Shown: one piece after another, positions 33,300 to 40,783 of the stretch | How positions within the stretch are numbered: the first letter of the stretch is position 1 | How the letters are laid out: each line of letters starts with the position of its first letter | Assembly: GCF_900114605.1 (NCBI RefSeq) | Contig: NZ_FOTP01000002.1 | Location: 682,001 to 746,000, forward strand | Direction of reading: 5' to 3' | DNA: 64,000 nucleotides | DNA from: Bradyrhizobium sp. NFR13 | Lineage (GTDB): Bacteria; Pseudomonadota; Alphaproteobacteria; Rhizobiales; Xanthobacteraceae | Translations under genes and position numbers: made by a program | The notes under the pieces: model-generated | Told to the model about the DNA's origin: nothing | Database searches by the model: none | The model's input: only the letters and a program-made list of their open reading frames with translations

Positions 33300-33698
33300 T
33301 TACAGCACAAGTTGGGTCTGCGTCACGACGCCCACCAGCTTGCCCTCCTCGGTCTCGATCCGGGTCTGCCAAACCTGCGTTCTGCGTCCCCGATGAACCG
33401 GCGTTGCGATCGCGCGGACGGTGCTTCCGGCTTTTGCGCCGCCTGTGAAATTGGTCTTGCTCTCGATGGTCGTCGTTCCCTTGGCGCCCTCCGGCAGATT
33501 GATGACCGTCGCCGCCGCACCGACGGCGTCCGCAAGCGCCATGACTGCTCCGCCATGAATAGTGTGACCGAGCGTGCACAGGTCCTCCCGCACCAGCATG
33601 GTGGCGACGACGCGCTCAAGATCGGCTTCGGTGAAGGTCACGCCCATCGAGACGGAAAACGGCATCGCGAGGCTGTGGATCTTGTCGAGTGGCGTCAT
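33300..33698 (-). CDS. PaaI-type hotdog-fold thioesterase
   Basis: The 132-residue protein shows the hotdog signature LGHTIHGGAVMALADAVGA, where H-G-G and the nearby aspartate belong to the active site. KTNFTGGAKAGSTVRAIATPVHRGRRTQVWQTRIE continues the beta sheet. Members hydrolyse acyl-CoA thioesters such as phenylacetyl-type or hydroxybenzoyl-CoA in the cytoplasm. The frame is open 99 bases further up, but the ATG at 33698 has GGAG at a suitable spacing. It is divergent from the BtuF-like gene. Confidence 0.87.
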   Translation of the reverse strand: MTPLDKIHSLAMPFSVSMGVTFTEADLERVVATMLVREDLCTLGHTIHGGAVMALADAVGAAATVINLPEGAKGTTTIESKTNFTGGAKAGSTVRAIATPVHRGRRTQVWQTRIETEEGKLVGVVTQTQLVL

Positions 33699-33811
33699 GC
33701 TGGCATCGTCTCCCTGCAGTCTGTCTCGCCCATCGTGGTGCGGACTTGATGAAAGTTCACGACACAACGCCATGCCGTGACAAGACCTTTGTTTCACGGC
33801 ATATCGGCCTC

Positions 33812-34518
33812 ATGCGCCATTTCCCGCCACGCCGGATCGTCTGTCTTACCGAAGAGACCGTGGAGACGCTGTATCTGCTCGGCGAACAGGATCGCATCGT
33901 CGGCGTTTCCGGCTATGCGGTGCGGCCGCCGCAGGTGCGGCGCGAAAAGCCGCGGGTGTCCGCGTTCATCTCGGCCGACCTGCCGAAGATCCTCGCGCTC
34001 GATCCTGACCTGGTGCTGTGCTTCTCGGATCTGCAGGCCGAGATCGCTGCGGAACTGACGCGCGCCGGCGTCGCCGTCCACGTGTTCAACCAGCGCGACA
34101 TCGCCGGCATCCTGGCGATGGTCCGCACGCTCGGCGCCATGGTCGGTTCCCACGAACGTGCAGAACAGCTCACACATTCGTACGAACGGCGCTTGGCCGA
34201 GATCGCTGCAGTCGCGCAATCCCGCCCAACAAGGCCACGTGTCTATTTCGAGGAATGGGACGATCCCCAGATCACCGGCATCGGCTGGGTCTCAGAACTG
34301 ATCGAACTTGCGGGCGGCATCGACGCGTTTCCGCAGATGCGGTTTCAGAAAGCGGCGAAGGACCGCATCGTGTCTCAGGCTGAAGTGATCGCTGCGGCAC
34401 CGGACGTGATCCTCGCCTCGTGGTGCGGCAAGAAAGTTGTGCCCGATAAAATCCGGCAGCGACCGGGCTGGAGGGACTCGACGCGATTGTGAAGGCGTTG
34501 TGGGGCGAGAAGCCTTAA
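33812..34518 (+). pseudogene. BtuF-like (cobalamin-binding type) periplasmic-binding-fold gene with C-terminal frameshift/deletion
   Basis: The frame from about 33812 encodes a BtuF/class III binding fold: RRIVCLTEETVETLYLLGEQDRIVGVSGYAVRPP, DLPKILALDPDLVLCFSDLQ and ASWCGKKVVPDKI are typical. After RQRPGW it runs out of frame and ends at 34490 as RDSTRL. The other frame just then reads GLEGLDAIVKALWGEKP and stops at 34518, which looks like the real C-terminus. About 40 expected residues between them are missing. The simplest reading is a deletion that also shifts frame. No signal peptide is seen; an ATG at 33749 is an alternative start. Whether the shortened product works is unclear. Confidence 0.7.
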
Positions 34519-34523
34519 TTGCT

Positions 34524-35276
34524 TCATCCCTTCGGGTACTGCAGAAAATAGGCATCTGTCAGCGCATCTTCGAGCAACCGGCCTTCCGAATATGCTTGCA
34601 AGGATGCCGGTCGTTCGACACCGGGTAACAACCGCGGACACGGCTCCGGCGCACCGATCACCGTCCTCACCGGAATGCGCTCGGCATAGATCGGCAGTTC
34701 GTAATCCTCGTCGTCATCGGCGACACCCTTGGCGCGGATTTTTGCCGAAGCTTCCTCGATCTCCATGGCGATGAAGGACGTCGCCTTCATCTCCTGTGCC
34801 GTGGTCTCGCGCAGACTGGCCGTACGATCCGGGAAGAACCGGTCGACCATCGCTATGCCCGCACGCTCCTTCTCGTCGGGATCGGTGACGAGATAGGCGT
34901 TTCCGAATGCCATCACCGCGCGGTAGTCCGCTGAATGATTGAAGCCGCAACGTGCCAGCACGAGGCTGTCGAGAAAGGCCACCGTGAGGCAGACGCGTTG
35001 CTGCGCGGTCTGGTTCTTCAGCATGCGACTGGCGCTGCTGCCGTGCCAGTACAGCTTCGTGCCTTCCCGCCAGAAGAAGGTCGGCGTGCAATAGGGCTGA
35101 CCATCGATCACATAGGAGACGTGACACATCATCGAGGCGTCGAGAATTTTATGCACGGTCTCGTGGTCGTAGAAGCCGCGGTCATGACGCCGCTTCACCC
35201 GATTGCGCGCCGTAAGCGGATATGACGCGATGTCTGTATTCGCTGGTTCATCGGTCTTCAGTTCGGCTGTACTCAC
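34524..35276 (-). CDS. Pyridoxamine 5'-phosphate oxidase-like (split-barrel flavin) protein
   Basis: The 250-residue protein has the FMN-binding split-barrel fold of PNPOx-like proteins: CHVSYVIDGQPYCTPTFFWREGTKLYWHGS and VCLTVAFLDSLVLARCGFNHSADYRAVMAFG. The long C-terminal part is typical of the 'pyridoxamine 5'-phosphate oxidase family' found in many soil bacteria, not true PdxH. I chose the GTG at 35276 because GGGGAA lies six bases before it; the open frame extends 150 bases upstream across the divergent gene's start. It is divergent from a MocR regulator, an arrangement known for genes under such control. Confidence 0.83.
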   Translation of the reverse strand: MSTAELKTDEPANTDIASYPLTARNRVKRRHDRGFYDHETVHKILDASMMCHVSYVIDGQPYCTPTFFWREGTKLYWHGSSASRMLKNQTAQQRVCLTVAFLDSLVLARCGFNHSADYRAVMAFGNAYLVTDPDEKERAGIAMVDRFFPDRTASLRETTAQEMKATSFIAMEIEEASAKIRAKGVADDDEDYELPIYAERIPVRTVIGAPEPCPRLLPGVERPASLQAYSEGRLLEDALTDAYFLQYPKG

Positions 35277-35299
35277 GGCAATTCCCCATCGATTGGAAG

Positions 35300-35309
35300 C
35301 ATTCGAATG
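35300..35309. promoter_or_regulatory. CATTCGAATG palindrome in the MocR/PNPOx promoter gap
   Basis: A perfect 10-base palindrome lies in the 73-base gap between the divergent genes. MocR proteins often bind direct or inverted repeats between themselves and their target. A palindrome this short could occur by chance. Confidence 0.35.
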
Positions 35310-35349
35310 TGTTGTACCGCGGCATTTGGTCTGCGATAGTGCCAATTCC

Positions 35350-36843
35350 ATGCGAAAAATTCCGACCAATTTGACGAGGCCAATTCCGAAACCCGAGCTG
35401 CCGCTCGATCTCACGGGCGCGCATATCACCGAAGGATCGTCCTCGCAGGATCGGCTCTATCAGGCGCTGTGCCACGCCATCACCGGCGGCGTCGCCAAGC
35501 CCGGCGAGGCTTTGCCGCCGTCCCGTATTCTCGCCAAACAAACCGGCATTCAGCGCAACGCCGTCACCAATGCCTATGAACGACTGATCGCCGATGGTTT
35601 TGCCGTCGCACGTGTCGGCTCCGGCACTTTCGTCGCCGCGCGTATCCCGACGCGGACCAGCAGCAAGCCGACGAAGACCATCGCCATCGACGCACCGCAG
35701 CGCGGCACGCTTGCGCTTGGCTGCACGCATATCGACGAACAGGCACTGCGCCGCTTTCGCGCTTTCGCCGGCCGCCGCCTGCGCGCGTTCGGCAGCGAGC
35801 ATCTGCATTACGGCGATCCCCGCGGCAGCTTCGAGCTGCGCACGGCGATTGCCAATCATCTTCTGTCAGCGCGCGGGCTACGCTGCGATCCCGACCAGAT
35901 CCTGCTGACATCGGGCACGCAGTACGGGCTGCGCATCGTGCTGTCAGCCATTCTCAAGCCAGGCGAACAGATCTGGTGCGAAGACCCCGGCTATCCAGCC
36001 GCTCGAAAATCAATCGAACATTGCGGCGCGCGGCCGGTGTCGGTGCCGGTCGACGACTTCGGCATCATCGTCGCCAAAGGCCGTGCGACCGCACCGAAAG
36101 CGCGCGCGGCCTATGTCACGCCCTCGCACCAATTTCCACTTGGTGTGCAAATGGCGATGCCGCGGCGTCTTGAATTGCTGGACTGGGCGAAAGACGCTGG
36201 CGCCTGGGTCTTCGAGGACGATTACGATAGTGAGTTTCGCTATGATGGCGCGCCGCTGCTCTCGCTCGCGGGCATCGATCACCTGCAGCGCGTAATTTAT
36301 ATGGGCACGTTTGCGAAGACGCTGTTTCCCGGTCTGCGCATCGGCTATTGCGCCCTGCCCGAGCGCCTGATCGGCCCTGTCACGACGGCCCGCGCGGCCA
36401 TGGACCGTTTTCCCGGCACACTGATGGAAGGCGCCGTCGCCGACATGCTGAACTCCGGCGCCTTCGCTGCGAACCTGCGCAAGATGCGCAACGTCTATCG
36501 CGAAGCGCGGGACGCTTTGGCGACGACATTGACGCAGGTCTCGGACGGTCAACTCACGGTTCCGGTGCCGTCGCAGGGTCTTCATCTCGTGGCAAAGTTT
36601 GCATCGAAAACGCCGCTCGAGATCGCCGCAGAGGCCAAGGCCACGGCTGGCGTCGAGGGCTGGTTGCTGGCTGACACCTATCTGCGCGCGCGCCCGGCCC
36701 CGGGCTTCGTGCTCGGCTTCGCCGGCCATCCCGTTCGTCAGCTTGTCGCATCGGCAGAACGACTGGCAAAGGCCTCGGCGGCAAGTTTGCGCGCGCACCG
36801 GACGCCTGCGGCTAAAACGCGTGGAACCCGCGCGGGGGTCTAA
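35350..36843 (+). CDS. MocR-type regulator: GntR DNA-binding domain fused to an aminotransferase-like domain
   Basis: This 497-residue protein joins a GntR winged helix (ALPPSRILAKQTGIQRNAVTNAYERL, about residues 55-85) to a fold-type I aminotransferase domain. The PLP-lysine is K323 in GTFAKTLFPGLRIGY. The pyridine-ring aspartate region is in EDDYDSEFRYDG, and SHQFPLGVQM is conserved in the family. MocR proteins use bound PLP or its adducts to control genes of B6, GABA or amine metabolism. The ATG at 35350 is the natural start; an upstream open stretch overlaps the divergent gene. Its likely target is the PNPOx-like gene. Confidence 0.9.
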   Translation: MRKIPTNLTRPIPKPELPLDLTGAHITEGSSSQDRLYQALCHAITGGVAKPGEALPPSRILAKQTGIQRNAVTNAYERLIADGFAVARVGSGTFVAARIPTRTSSKPTKTIAIDAPQRGTLALGCTHIDEQALRRFRAFAGRRLRAFGSEHLHYGDPRGSFELRTAIANHLLSARGLRCDPDQILLTSGTQYGLRIVLSAILKPGEQIWCEDPGYPAARKSIEHCGARPVSVPVDDFGIIVAKGRATAPKARAAYVTPSHQFPLGVQMAMPRRLELLDWAKDAGAWVFEDDYDSEFRYDGAPLLSLAGIDHLQRVIYMGTFAKTLFPGLRIGYCALPERLIGPVTTARAAMDRFPGTLMEGAVADMLNSGAFAANLRKMRNVYREARDALATTLTQVSDGQLTVPVPSQGLHLVAKFASKTPLEIAAEAKATAGVEGWLLADTYLRARPAPGFVLGFAGHPVRQLVASAERLAKASAASLRAHRTPAAKTRGTRAGV

Positions 36844-36962
36844 AACTTGAGGCTGGCTGGCACTCACGGCTGGCGACCGCTGTGCTTCTAGAATCGGATG
36901 CGCATCCCTACAATCTGGCAAGCCAACTGCCCGGCAGGCATGGCTGGCCCAACGGAGACCAC

Positions 36963-37115
36963 ATGTCCGGCAACCGCAACGTGCTCTATCTCATCATCGG
37001 CGCACTCATCGTCGGCATTGGCATCCTCGGCTACAATCTCTACCAGGCCAAGAAAGAACCCAGCGGGCTGCAGATCAATGTCGGCCCCGACGGCCTCAAG
37101 ATCCAGAACAAGTAA
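36963..37115 (+). CDS. Small single-pass membrane protein (50 aa)
   Basis: The protein starts MSGNRNVLYLIIGALIVGIGILG, one hydrophobic helix, followed by a short soluble tail NVGPDGLKIQNK. The ATG at 36963 has GGAG six bases upstream, a strong start. It is followed 13 bases after its stop by another small exported-protein gene, probably on the same transcript. Similar short anchored peptides are common in Bradyrhizobium relatives. Function unknown. Confidence 0.75.
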   Translation: MSGNRNVLYLIIGALIVGIGILGYNLYQAKKEPSGLQINVGPDGLKIQNK

Positions 37116-37128
37116 CAAGGGTCGCAAG

Positions 37129-37380
37129 ATGCGTTCAGCAATTTGGCTATCAGGACTTCTGGTTTCGCTTGCGCTGGCCACGCCGGCGCTGGCGGTCGAT
37201 CAGGTTGCCCGCGAACAGGACATCATCGAGCTTCGCCTCGGCCAGCGCATCCAGGTCGATGACGGTTCCTGCCCCACCGGCCAGATCAAGGAAGTCTCCG
37301 GTACGACGCTCAGCACAGCGGGTGTGACGCGCGTACGCAAATGCGTGCCCCGCGCCGGCACCAAGACGCAGATGAGATGA
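37129..37380 (+). CDS. Small secreted protein (83 aa), unknown function
   Basis: MRSAIWLSGLLVSLALATPALA is a clear signal peptide. The mature part (IIELRLGQRIQVDDGSCPTG, then QIKEVSGTTL) has two cysteines, in DGSCPTG and RKCVPR, which may form a disulfide in the periplasm. AAGG lies upstream of the ATG. I do not recognise a named family with certainty. Cotranscription with the 50-residue membrane protein is likely from the spacing. Confidence 0.75.
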   Translation: MRSAIWLSGLLVSLALATPALAVDQVAREQDIIELRLGQRIQVDDGSCPTGQIKEVSGTTLSTAGVTRVRKCVPRAGTKTQMR

Positions 37381-37403
37381 CGAACGACGCGCCTGTCAGC
37401 GCG

Positions 37404-38240
37404 TCAGTGCCGTAGCGGCTCGCTTGGCGGCACCGGTGAACCGGTCTGGCCCACACTCGCGCCGCCATCGATCGCCAGCGTGATGCCCGTGATCCAGCGC
37501 GCTTCGTCGCCGGCAAGAAACAACACGCCATAACCGATATCCCAGCCGGTCCCTTCGGTGCCGAGCAGCGTGCCCGCTGCGCGTGCCTTGCGCATCTCGT
37601 CGCTCATGCCGCGCGACGCCACCATCGGCGTATAGACCGTGCCCGGCGCGATGCAGTTGACGCGAATGCCGGCGCGGCCGTGATGAGCCGCCATCGCTCT
37701 GGTAAGGCCGATGATTGCGGATTTCGATGTCGGGTACAGCAGGCTTGGATGGCCACCGCGCAGGCCGGCAATCGATGTCAGGTTGATGATCGAGCCACCG
37801 CCGGATTTCATCATTTCCGGAACGGCATATTTCGCCATCAACATCATCGAGGCAACATTGATACGCATGGCGCTGTCCCAGGCGCGGTCGTCGACCTCGA
37901 TGGCGTCGCCGCGCGGCCCCGTGACGCCGACATTGTTGACGAGGATGTCCAGCCGGCCGAAGCCTTCGACAGTCCGTTCGACGATCGCCTCGCATGACGC
38001 GCGATCGCTGACATCGCCGTCATATATCTGCGTGACGCCGCCCTCCGCGGCGATCAATCGCGCTGTTTCCTCGGCAGCGTTTGCATCGATATCGACCAGA
38101 GCAACACGCGCCCCATGCCGCGCCAGCAGCACAGCTGCTGCGCGTCCATTGCCGATGCCATCGCCGCGGGAACCCGCGCCGGTGACGATGGCAACCTTGC
38201 CTTTCAGTCGATCGTCACGCCGTGGTTCGGGCCTGTCCAT
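37404..38240 (-). CDS. Short-chain dehydrogenase/reductase (classical)
   Basis: The 278-residue enzyme has the SDR cofactor motif in an expanded form (GAGSRGDGIGNGRA), NNVG, and the catalytic serine and YPTSK of SIAGLRGGHPSLLYPTSKSA. The end DGGASVGQTG is typical of the family. Aspartate in VDIDANAAEE favours NAD. Its ATG overlaps the stop codon of the upstream SnoaL-like gene by one base (TGATG), so the two are translated in linkage. The substrate is unknown; an open leader of 19 codons upstream is not needed. Confidence 0.85.
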   Translation of the reverse strand: MDRPEPRRDDRLKGKVAIVTGAGSRGDGIGNGRAAAVLLARHGARVALVDIDANAAEETARLIAAEGGVTQIYDGDVSDRASCEAIVERTVEGFGRLDILVNNVGVTGPRGDAIEVDDRAWDSAMRINVASMMLMAKYAVPEMMKSGGGSIINLTSIAGLRGGHPSLLYPTSKSAIIGLTRAMAAHHGRAGIRVNCIAPGTVYTPMVASRGMSDEMRKARAAGTLLGTEGTGWDIGYGVLFLAGDEARWITGITLAIDGGASVGQTGSPVPPSEPLRH

Positions 38241-38689
38241 CAGAACATGCCGTTGCTGTTGGCGGACTTTTCGGGGATCGGCTGCACCGCGTCCCAATGC
38301 TCGACGATCTTGCCATTTTCAAGCTTGAAGATGTCGACGATCGCATTGCCGCGGGTGCCCTTCTCGCGCACGGCGTGGACATGGAGGATCACATAGTCGC
38401 CGTCGGCGAAGACCTGCTTGATCTCGCTATGCGACTCCGGGAACTTCTCCCGCAGGAACCCCAGGAAGGCCTTGAAACCCTCGATGCCGTCAGCCGCATT
38501 GGGATTGTGCTGAACGTAACGCGGACCGAAATATTTGGACGCTGCCTCGAAGTCTTTCTGGTTGAGGCCCTTTTCATAGAATTCGACGACAACTTTCTTG
38601 TTGGCGTCCTGGGTGCTGGTGTCTGCGGCCAACGCCGCGCCGGACAGAAACATCGATACACAGGCAAAGCCGATCGAAACAAATCGCAT
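38240..38689 (-). CDS. Secreted SnoaL/NTF2-like domain protein
   Basis: This 149-residue protein has a signal peptide (MRFVSIGFACVSMFLSGAALAAD). Its NTF2-like cone fold resembles SnoaL polyketide cyclases: VVEFYEKGLNQKDFEAASKYF, YVQHNPNAADGIEGF and GNAIVDIFKLENGKIVEHWD. Secreted SnoaL-like proteins of this kind are common and mostly of unknown substrate. The ATG at 38689 has GAGGGG upstream. The SDR that follows is translationally coupled, which suggests a shared substrate, but that is only inferred. Confidence 0.83.
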   Translation of the reverse strand: MRFVSIGFACVSMFLSGAALAADTSTQDANKKVVVEFYEKGLNQKDFEAASKYFGPRYVQHNPNAADGIEGFKAFLGFLREKFPESHSEIKQVFADGDYVILHVHAVREKGTRGNAIVDIFKLENGKIVEHWDAVQPIPEKSANSNGMF

Positions 38690-38869
38690 AAAATAAAGCC
38701 CCTCGGTTCCCGCCAACCTAACGGCGGGCGAATCTCGCCGAACTAACGATGGCGAAGCCAAACGCTATCATCGGCTGTGACAGGATGACGAGAGGGAAAG
38801 ATACTAATCCGCTATCATTTCGGCGCGACGGTGCAGCGCAAAGCGATCACGTGAACATAACTAACTGGT

Positions 38870-39256
38870 TCAATCCAGCGGCGCCGGATCATACATGCAT
38901 TGCAGGGTCGGCTTCGCAATCTGCGTGAAGGTCGCGCTGATCATCGACTGCTTCGATGCCGGGATCCAGTCCTTCTCGATAGTAGGCACACCGCGCTCGC
39001 TGATGCCTCGCAGCAGTGCCTCGCGCAGATCGGTGTCTTCCACCGTTGCTACAGCATGGTCATGCAGACAACCACACACTGCTTCCGGATGCGCCCACCG
39101 CCCCACCATATGCGGTGAGCACAAGCGCACGAATTCGCCGCCCTGGTCCGGTAACTTTCGCCACGACCAGATCTGCGCCTGCGCTGCACTTCCCGTGATG
39201 GAACCCGCAAGGGCGACAGCGATAACGATGGCGGTCAGAAAACGCGGGCGAGTCAT
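38870..39256 (-). CDS. Small secreted protein (128 aa), unknown function
   Basis: The protein starts MTRPRFLTAIVIAVALAGS and has a cleavable signal ending near AQAQ. The mature part has four cysteines (RLCSPHM, AVCGCLHDH and LQCMYDP), consistent with disulfides or a small metal site in the periplasm. No family is recognised. Neighbours are other small exported genes, but spacing does not show an operon. Confidence 0.7.
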   Translation of the reverse strand: MTRPRFLTAIVIAVALAGSITGSAAQAQIWSWRKLPDQGGEFVRLCSPHMVGRWAHPEAVCGCLHDHAVATVEDTDLREALLRGISERGVPTIEKDWIPASKQSMISATFTQIAKPTLQCMYDPAPLD

Positions 39257-39304
39257 TTCAGAACTTTTCTTGTTGTTTCTCGGATTGTCCGGTCGCGATC
39301 GAAA

Positions 39305-39466
39305 TCAGTGCGCGTAAGCAACGACCATCGGTGCCGGGGCGCTGATCGCGGGCGAGCCGGTATAGGCGAAGGTGCCGATACCTGGCACGTTACCATCGGT
39401 GGAACCGGCCATCGAAGGACCTGCCAGAATGAAGGCGAAAGCGAGCATGAAGCTGATGGTGCGCAT
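39305..39466 (-). CDS. Small secreted protein (53 aa), unknown function
   Basis: MRTISFMLAFAFILAGPSMA is a plain signal peptide, and a short glycine- and alanine-rich mature part (STDGNVPGIGTFAYTG) follows. The ATG at 39466 has GGAG at a good distance. The frame is open upstream to 39655, but without coding character. No family recognised. Confidence 0.65.
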   Translation of the reverse strand: MRTISFMLAFAFILAGPSMAGSTDGNVPGIGTFAYTGSPAISAPAPMVVAYAH

Positions 39467-39786
39467 CTGACGTCTCCAGTTGGGCAGCGCCGTCCGCCGC
39501 GTCGTTGGCAAAGGAATAGCCAATGACGGTTTCGACACGTCTGCGGTCCAAGACAAAAATGGTTTCATCCCCCCGCTGAATTGTTTCGTGGCGCCCTTGT
39601 CGACGACACAATCCGGGCGGCTAATTTGCCAACGTCTTGGAAAGGATGCCCTCAAAGTTCGTCCGGCTGTCGCACGCCTTTAACAAAACTGAACCGAAAG
39701 GCGGCTAAAGCGACTTCAGGAGAGCGTATGCAACCTTTTCAGGCGACTGCGCGTTTCTGTTCACCTCGAGGAGAAGGAATGCAGTC
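39467..39786. other. Gap without a clear gene
   Basis: This 320-base stretch carries the promoter of the 53-residue gene on the left. An AGGAGAG site precedes an ATG at 39728 in one frame, which ends after 41 codons at 39852. A different, coding-like frame is open from 39709 into the 81-residue gene at 39787. I see no repeats or RNA signature. Confidence 0.5.
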
Positions 39787-40032
39787 GTGGGAACCGGCAA
39801 CAACGATGTTGGCAAGGATACCCCGATCGGCGCACCCGGACGGCCACTGATTTCAACGGTACGCCCGCGCACCGAATGCCAGGGTGCGATGTCGCAGCAA
39901 GGCTATGGCTCGCACGGCCACGAGTGCTATCCGCAGAAGCTGGTACAGCTCGTGGGCTATCGTAGCCCGCAGTCGCAGGAGTCCTGGGACCGCCTGCGCA
40001 CCAAGCGCACGATCACGCACCCGGCCGAATAG
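39787..40032 (+). CDS. Possible small protein (81 aa), possibly frameshifted at its 5' end
   Basis: The frame from the GTG at 39787 encodes GTGNNDVGKDTPIGAPGRPL, then TECQGAMSQQGYGSHGHECYPQKLVQLVGY, with glycine- and cysteine-rich secreted-protein character but no signal peptide. AAGGA precedes the GTG. The same frame stays open to 39709 with no usual start codon, while a neighbouring frame has a strong ribosome site and ATG at 39728. This pattern would fit one frameshift in a gene that began at 39728. Coding status is uncertain. Confidence 0.4.
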   Translation: MGTGNNDVGKDTPIGAPGRPLISTVRPRTECQGAMSQQGYGSHGHECYPQKLVQLVGYRSPQSQESWDRLRTKRTITHPAE

Positions 40033-40059
40033 AGGCGGCCGGTCGTTCTGATCGATCAC

Positions 40060-40608
40060 CTATTTGATGAAGTCGCCGCATTTCTGCACGGTAGCGTCTG
40101 ATTGCCCCCAGGGCATGATCGGAACTGATGACGTCGAGTTCTTCGGCGAGCCCTCGATGATCCGGTCCGAATAGACCATGTAAACCAGCACGTTTCGCTT
40201 GGCGTCGCAGCCGCGGACGATTTGCATTTTCTTGAAGAAAAGGCTCCGGCGCTGACGGAACATGTCCTCGCCCTGATCGCTCTTGTTCTTGAACGTGATG
40301 GGTCCGATCTGCCGGCACGCCAGCGATATGTCTGAGACTTCTTCGGCAAGACCGAGCCAGCCCTTGAAGCCGCCCTTTTCAGGCACCGTGAAGTGACAGG
40401 CCACGCCCTCGACCTCGGGGTCATCGACACCGTAGGTCGCCAGCTTGTCATTCGGGCTGAGCCATTTGAACACGGTCGAGCGCCGGAAGATCAGATCCGG
40501 CTCATCCGCAGCCTGCGCCGGGATGGACGCGAATACCGCGAATGCCGAAAGCGCCAGGACACCGCGGCGCAGTGCCTTGGCCAGTGCGCCAGATCCATCA
40601 AAAGTCAT
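40060..40608 (-). CDS. creA: CreA family protein
   Basis: A 182-residue exported protein of the CreA family: FKWLSPNDKLATYGVDDPEVEG, then ACHFTVPEKGGFKGWLGLAEE and SLACRQIGPI are diagnostic. The signal peptide ends near AQAAD. CreA is conserved in many proteobacteria; its exact role is unknown despite its place beside creBCD in E. coli. The start ATG at 40608 has a GGAGAG site; a longer open frame starts 12 codons upstream. It is divergent from the L,D-transpeptidase gene. Confidence 0.88.
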   Translation of the reverse strand: MTFDGSGALAKALRRGVLALSAFAVFASIPAQAADEPDLIFRRSTVFKWLSPNDKLATYGVDDPEVEGVACHFTVPEKGGFKGWLGLAEEVSDISLACRQIGPITFKNKSDQGEDMFRQRRSLFFKKMQIVRGCDAKRNVLVYMVYSDRIIEGSPKNSTSSVPIMPWGQSDATVQKCGDFIK

Positions 40609-40783
40609 GCAACTCTCCGTGAGCGATCCGAAACATGTAGGCATTCCAACGGGATTCGGAAGCCGCCATGGGCTGCTGTTAATTCAATGTGAGGCTTTTT
40701 TGCTAGGCTGATCCCGACTCAGCGGTAGCCAGATCACTCATGCTGGTGAACCCATCTCGCACCTGCGAGACTAATGTTTTCAG

